64,000 bases of DNA from NCBI RefSeq assembly GCF_017354945.1, contig NZ_CP071503.1, forward strand, positions 1,612,001 through 1,676,000, given 5' to 3'. Shown one piece after another: positions 63,955 to 64,000 of this stretch. A program made the position numbers and the translations under genes. The DNA is from Shewanella avicenniae. Its GTDB lineage: Bacteria > Pseudomonadota > Gammaproteobacteria > Enterobacterales > Shewanellaceae. Every line of letters begins with the position of its first letter. The first letter of the stretch is position 1. Below the pieces are notes generated by a model. That model was not told where the DNA came from, made no database searches, and worked only from the letters and a program-made list of their open reading frames with translations.

Positions 63955-64000
63955 TTATTCACCATTTCCGTCGGGATATTCAGACAGAAATAGCTCCATA
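63955..64000 (-). CDS. Partial cassette gene, C-terminal end
   Basis: A minus-strand frame open to the window edge ends ELFLSEYPDGNGE with TAA at 63955-63957, two bases before the attC begins. Only 14 codons are visible, so function cannot be assessed; the stop next to attC is the expected place. Confidence 0.4.
   Translation of the reverse strand, partial: MELFLSEYPDGNGE

Noticed and set aside
1..64000. CRISPR arrays, tRNA and rRNA genes, prophage
   Set aside because: No regularly spaced repeats, no cloverleaf or rRNA segments and no phage structural genes were seen in reading the window.

Overview
The window reads as the chromosome of a gammaproteobacterium of the Alteromonadales, most like Shewanella. 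This rests on the truA-folC-dedD-cvpA-purF order, the yeaD-ydbH-ynbE-ydbL operon, an ECF11-type sigma/ChrR pair, CheV, CpdB and several secreted Zn peptidases. Most of the window has a mid-GC core-genome look; a few AT-rich or repeat-rich stretches stand out as acquired.

Layout. 1-4.4 kb: end of truA, then folC, dedD (SPOR), cvpA and purF; accD, often found between truA and folC, is absent. 4.4-6.0 kb: a membrane GGDEF-EAL protein. 6.4-10.2 kb: an ECF-type nickel/cobalt importer (DUF4198 protein, CbiM/NikM, NikL-like, CbiQ, CbiO) behind a palindromic operator that covers its promoter. 10.2-13.3 kb: agmatine-to-putrescine genes aguB-aguA and a divergent LysR regulator. 13.3-14.2 kb: a GNAT enzyme and a free STN-domain lipoprotein. 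14.3-18.8 kb: ydbL, ynbE, ydbH and yeaD (minus strand). 18.9-19.7 kb: HIT protein and a small protein. 20-22.3 kb: two unrecognised exported proteins. 22.5-27.2 kb: cpdB and an M3 peptidase lipoprotein.

27.3-31.7 kb is the accessory region of most interest: an AT-rich two-gene operon with the hallmarks of the Hachiman anti-phage system (HamA nuclease-like DUF1837 protein and HamB SF2 helicase). A foldable attC-like site starts on the hamB stop codon, and two copies of a structured repeat in inverted orientation flank the operon. 31.8-38.1 kb: a PHP-type lipoprotein, an aldehyde dehydrogenase and a GMC oxidoreductase whose first codons were replaced by a complete ISAs1-family element (1,214 bp, 10-bp target duplication).

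39-48 kb: a GH43 enzyme, a GalT-like nucleotidyltransferase and three exported metallopeptidases (M3, M20, M49-like). 48-58 kb: small conserved proteins (EVE, YccF, DUF2750 and others), a PLP enzyme, the sigma/ChrR pair with a matching promoter, Lon-domain, methyltransferase, lipocalin and cheV genes. 58-63 kb: lytic transglycosylase, a highly structured intergenic segment, WYL regulator, SlyD-like FKBP, glutathionyl-hydroquinone reductase and a GFA-family protein. The right edge (63.2-64.0 kb) enters what looks like an integron cassette array read on the minus strand: a 5'-truncated, frameshifted group II intron, a small membrane-protein cassette, a well-formed attC site and the end of another cassette gene. 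Known systems explain most of the window; the least explained signals are the repeat pair and attC-like site around the Hachiman operon and the structured segments at 6.2 and 59.4-59.65 kb.
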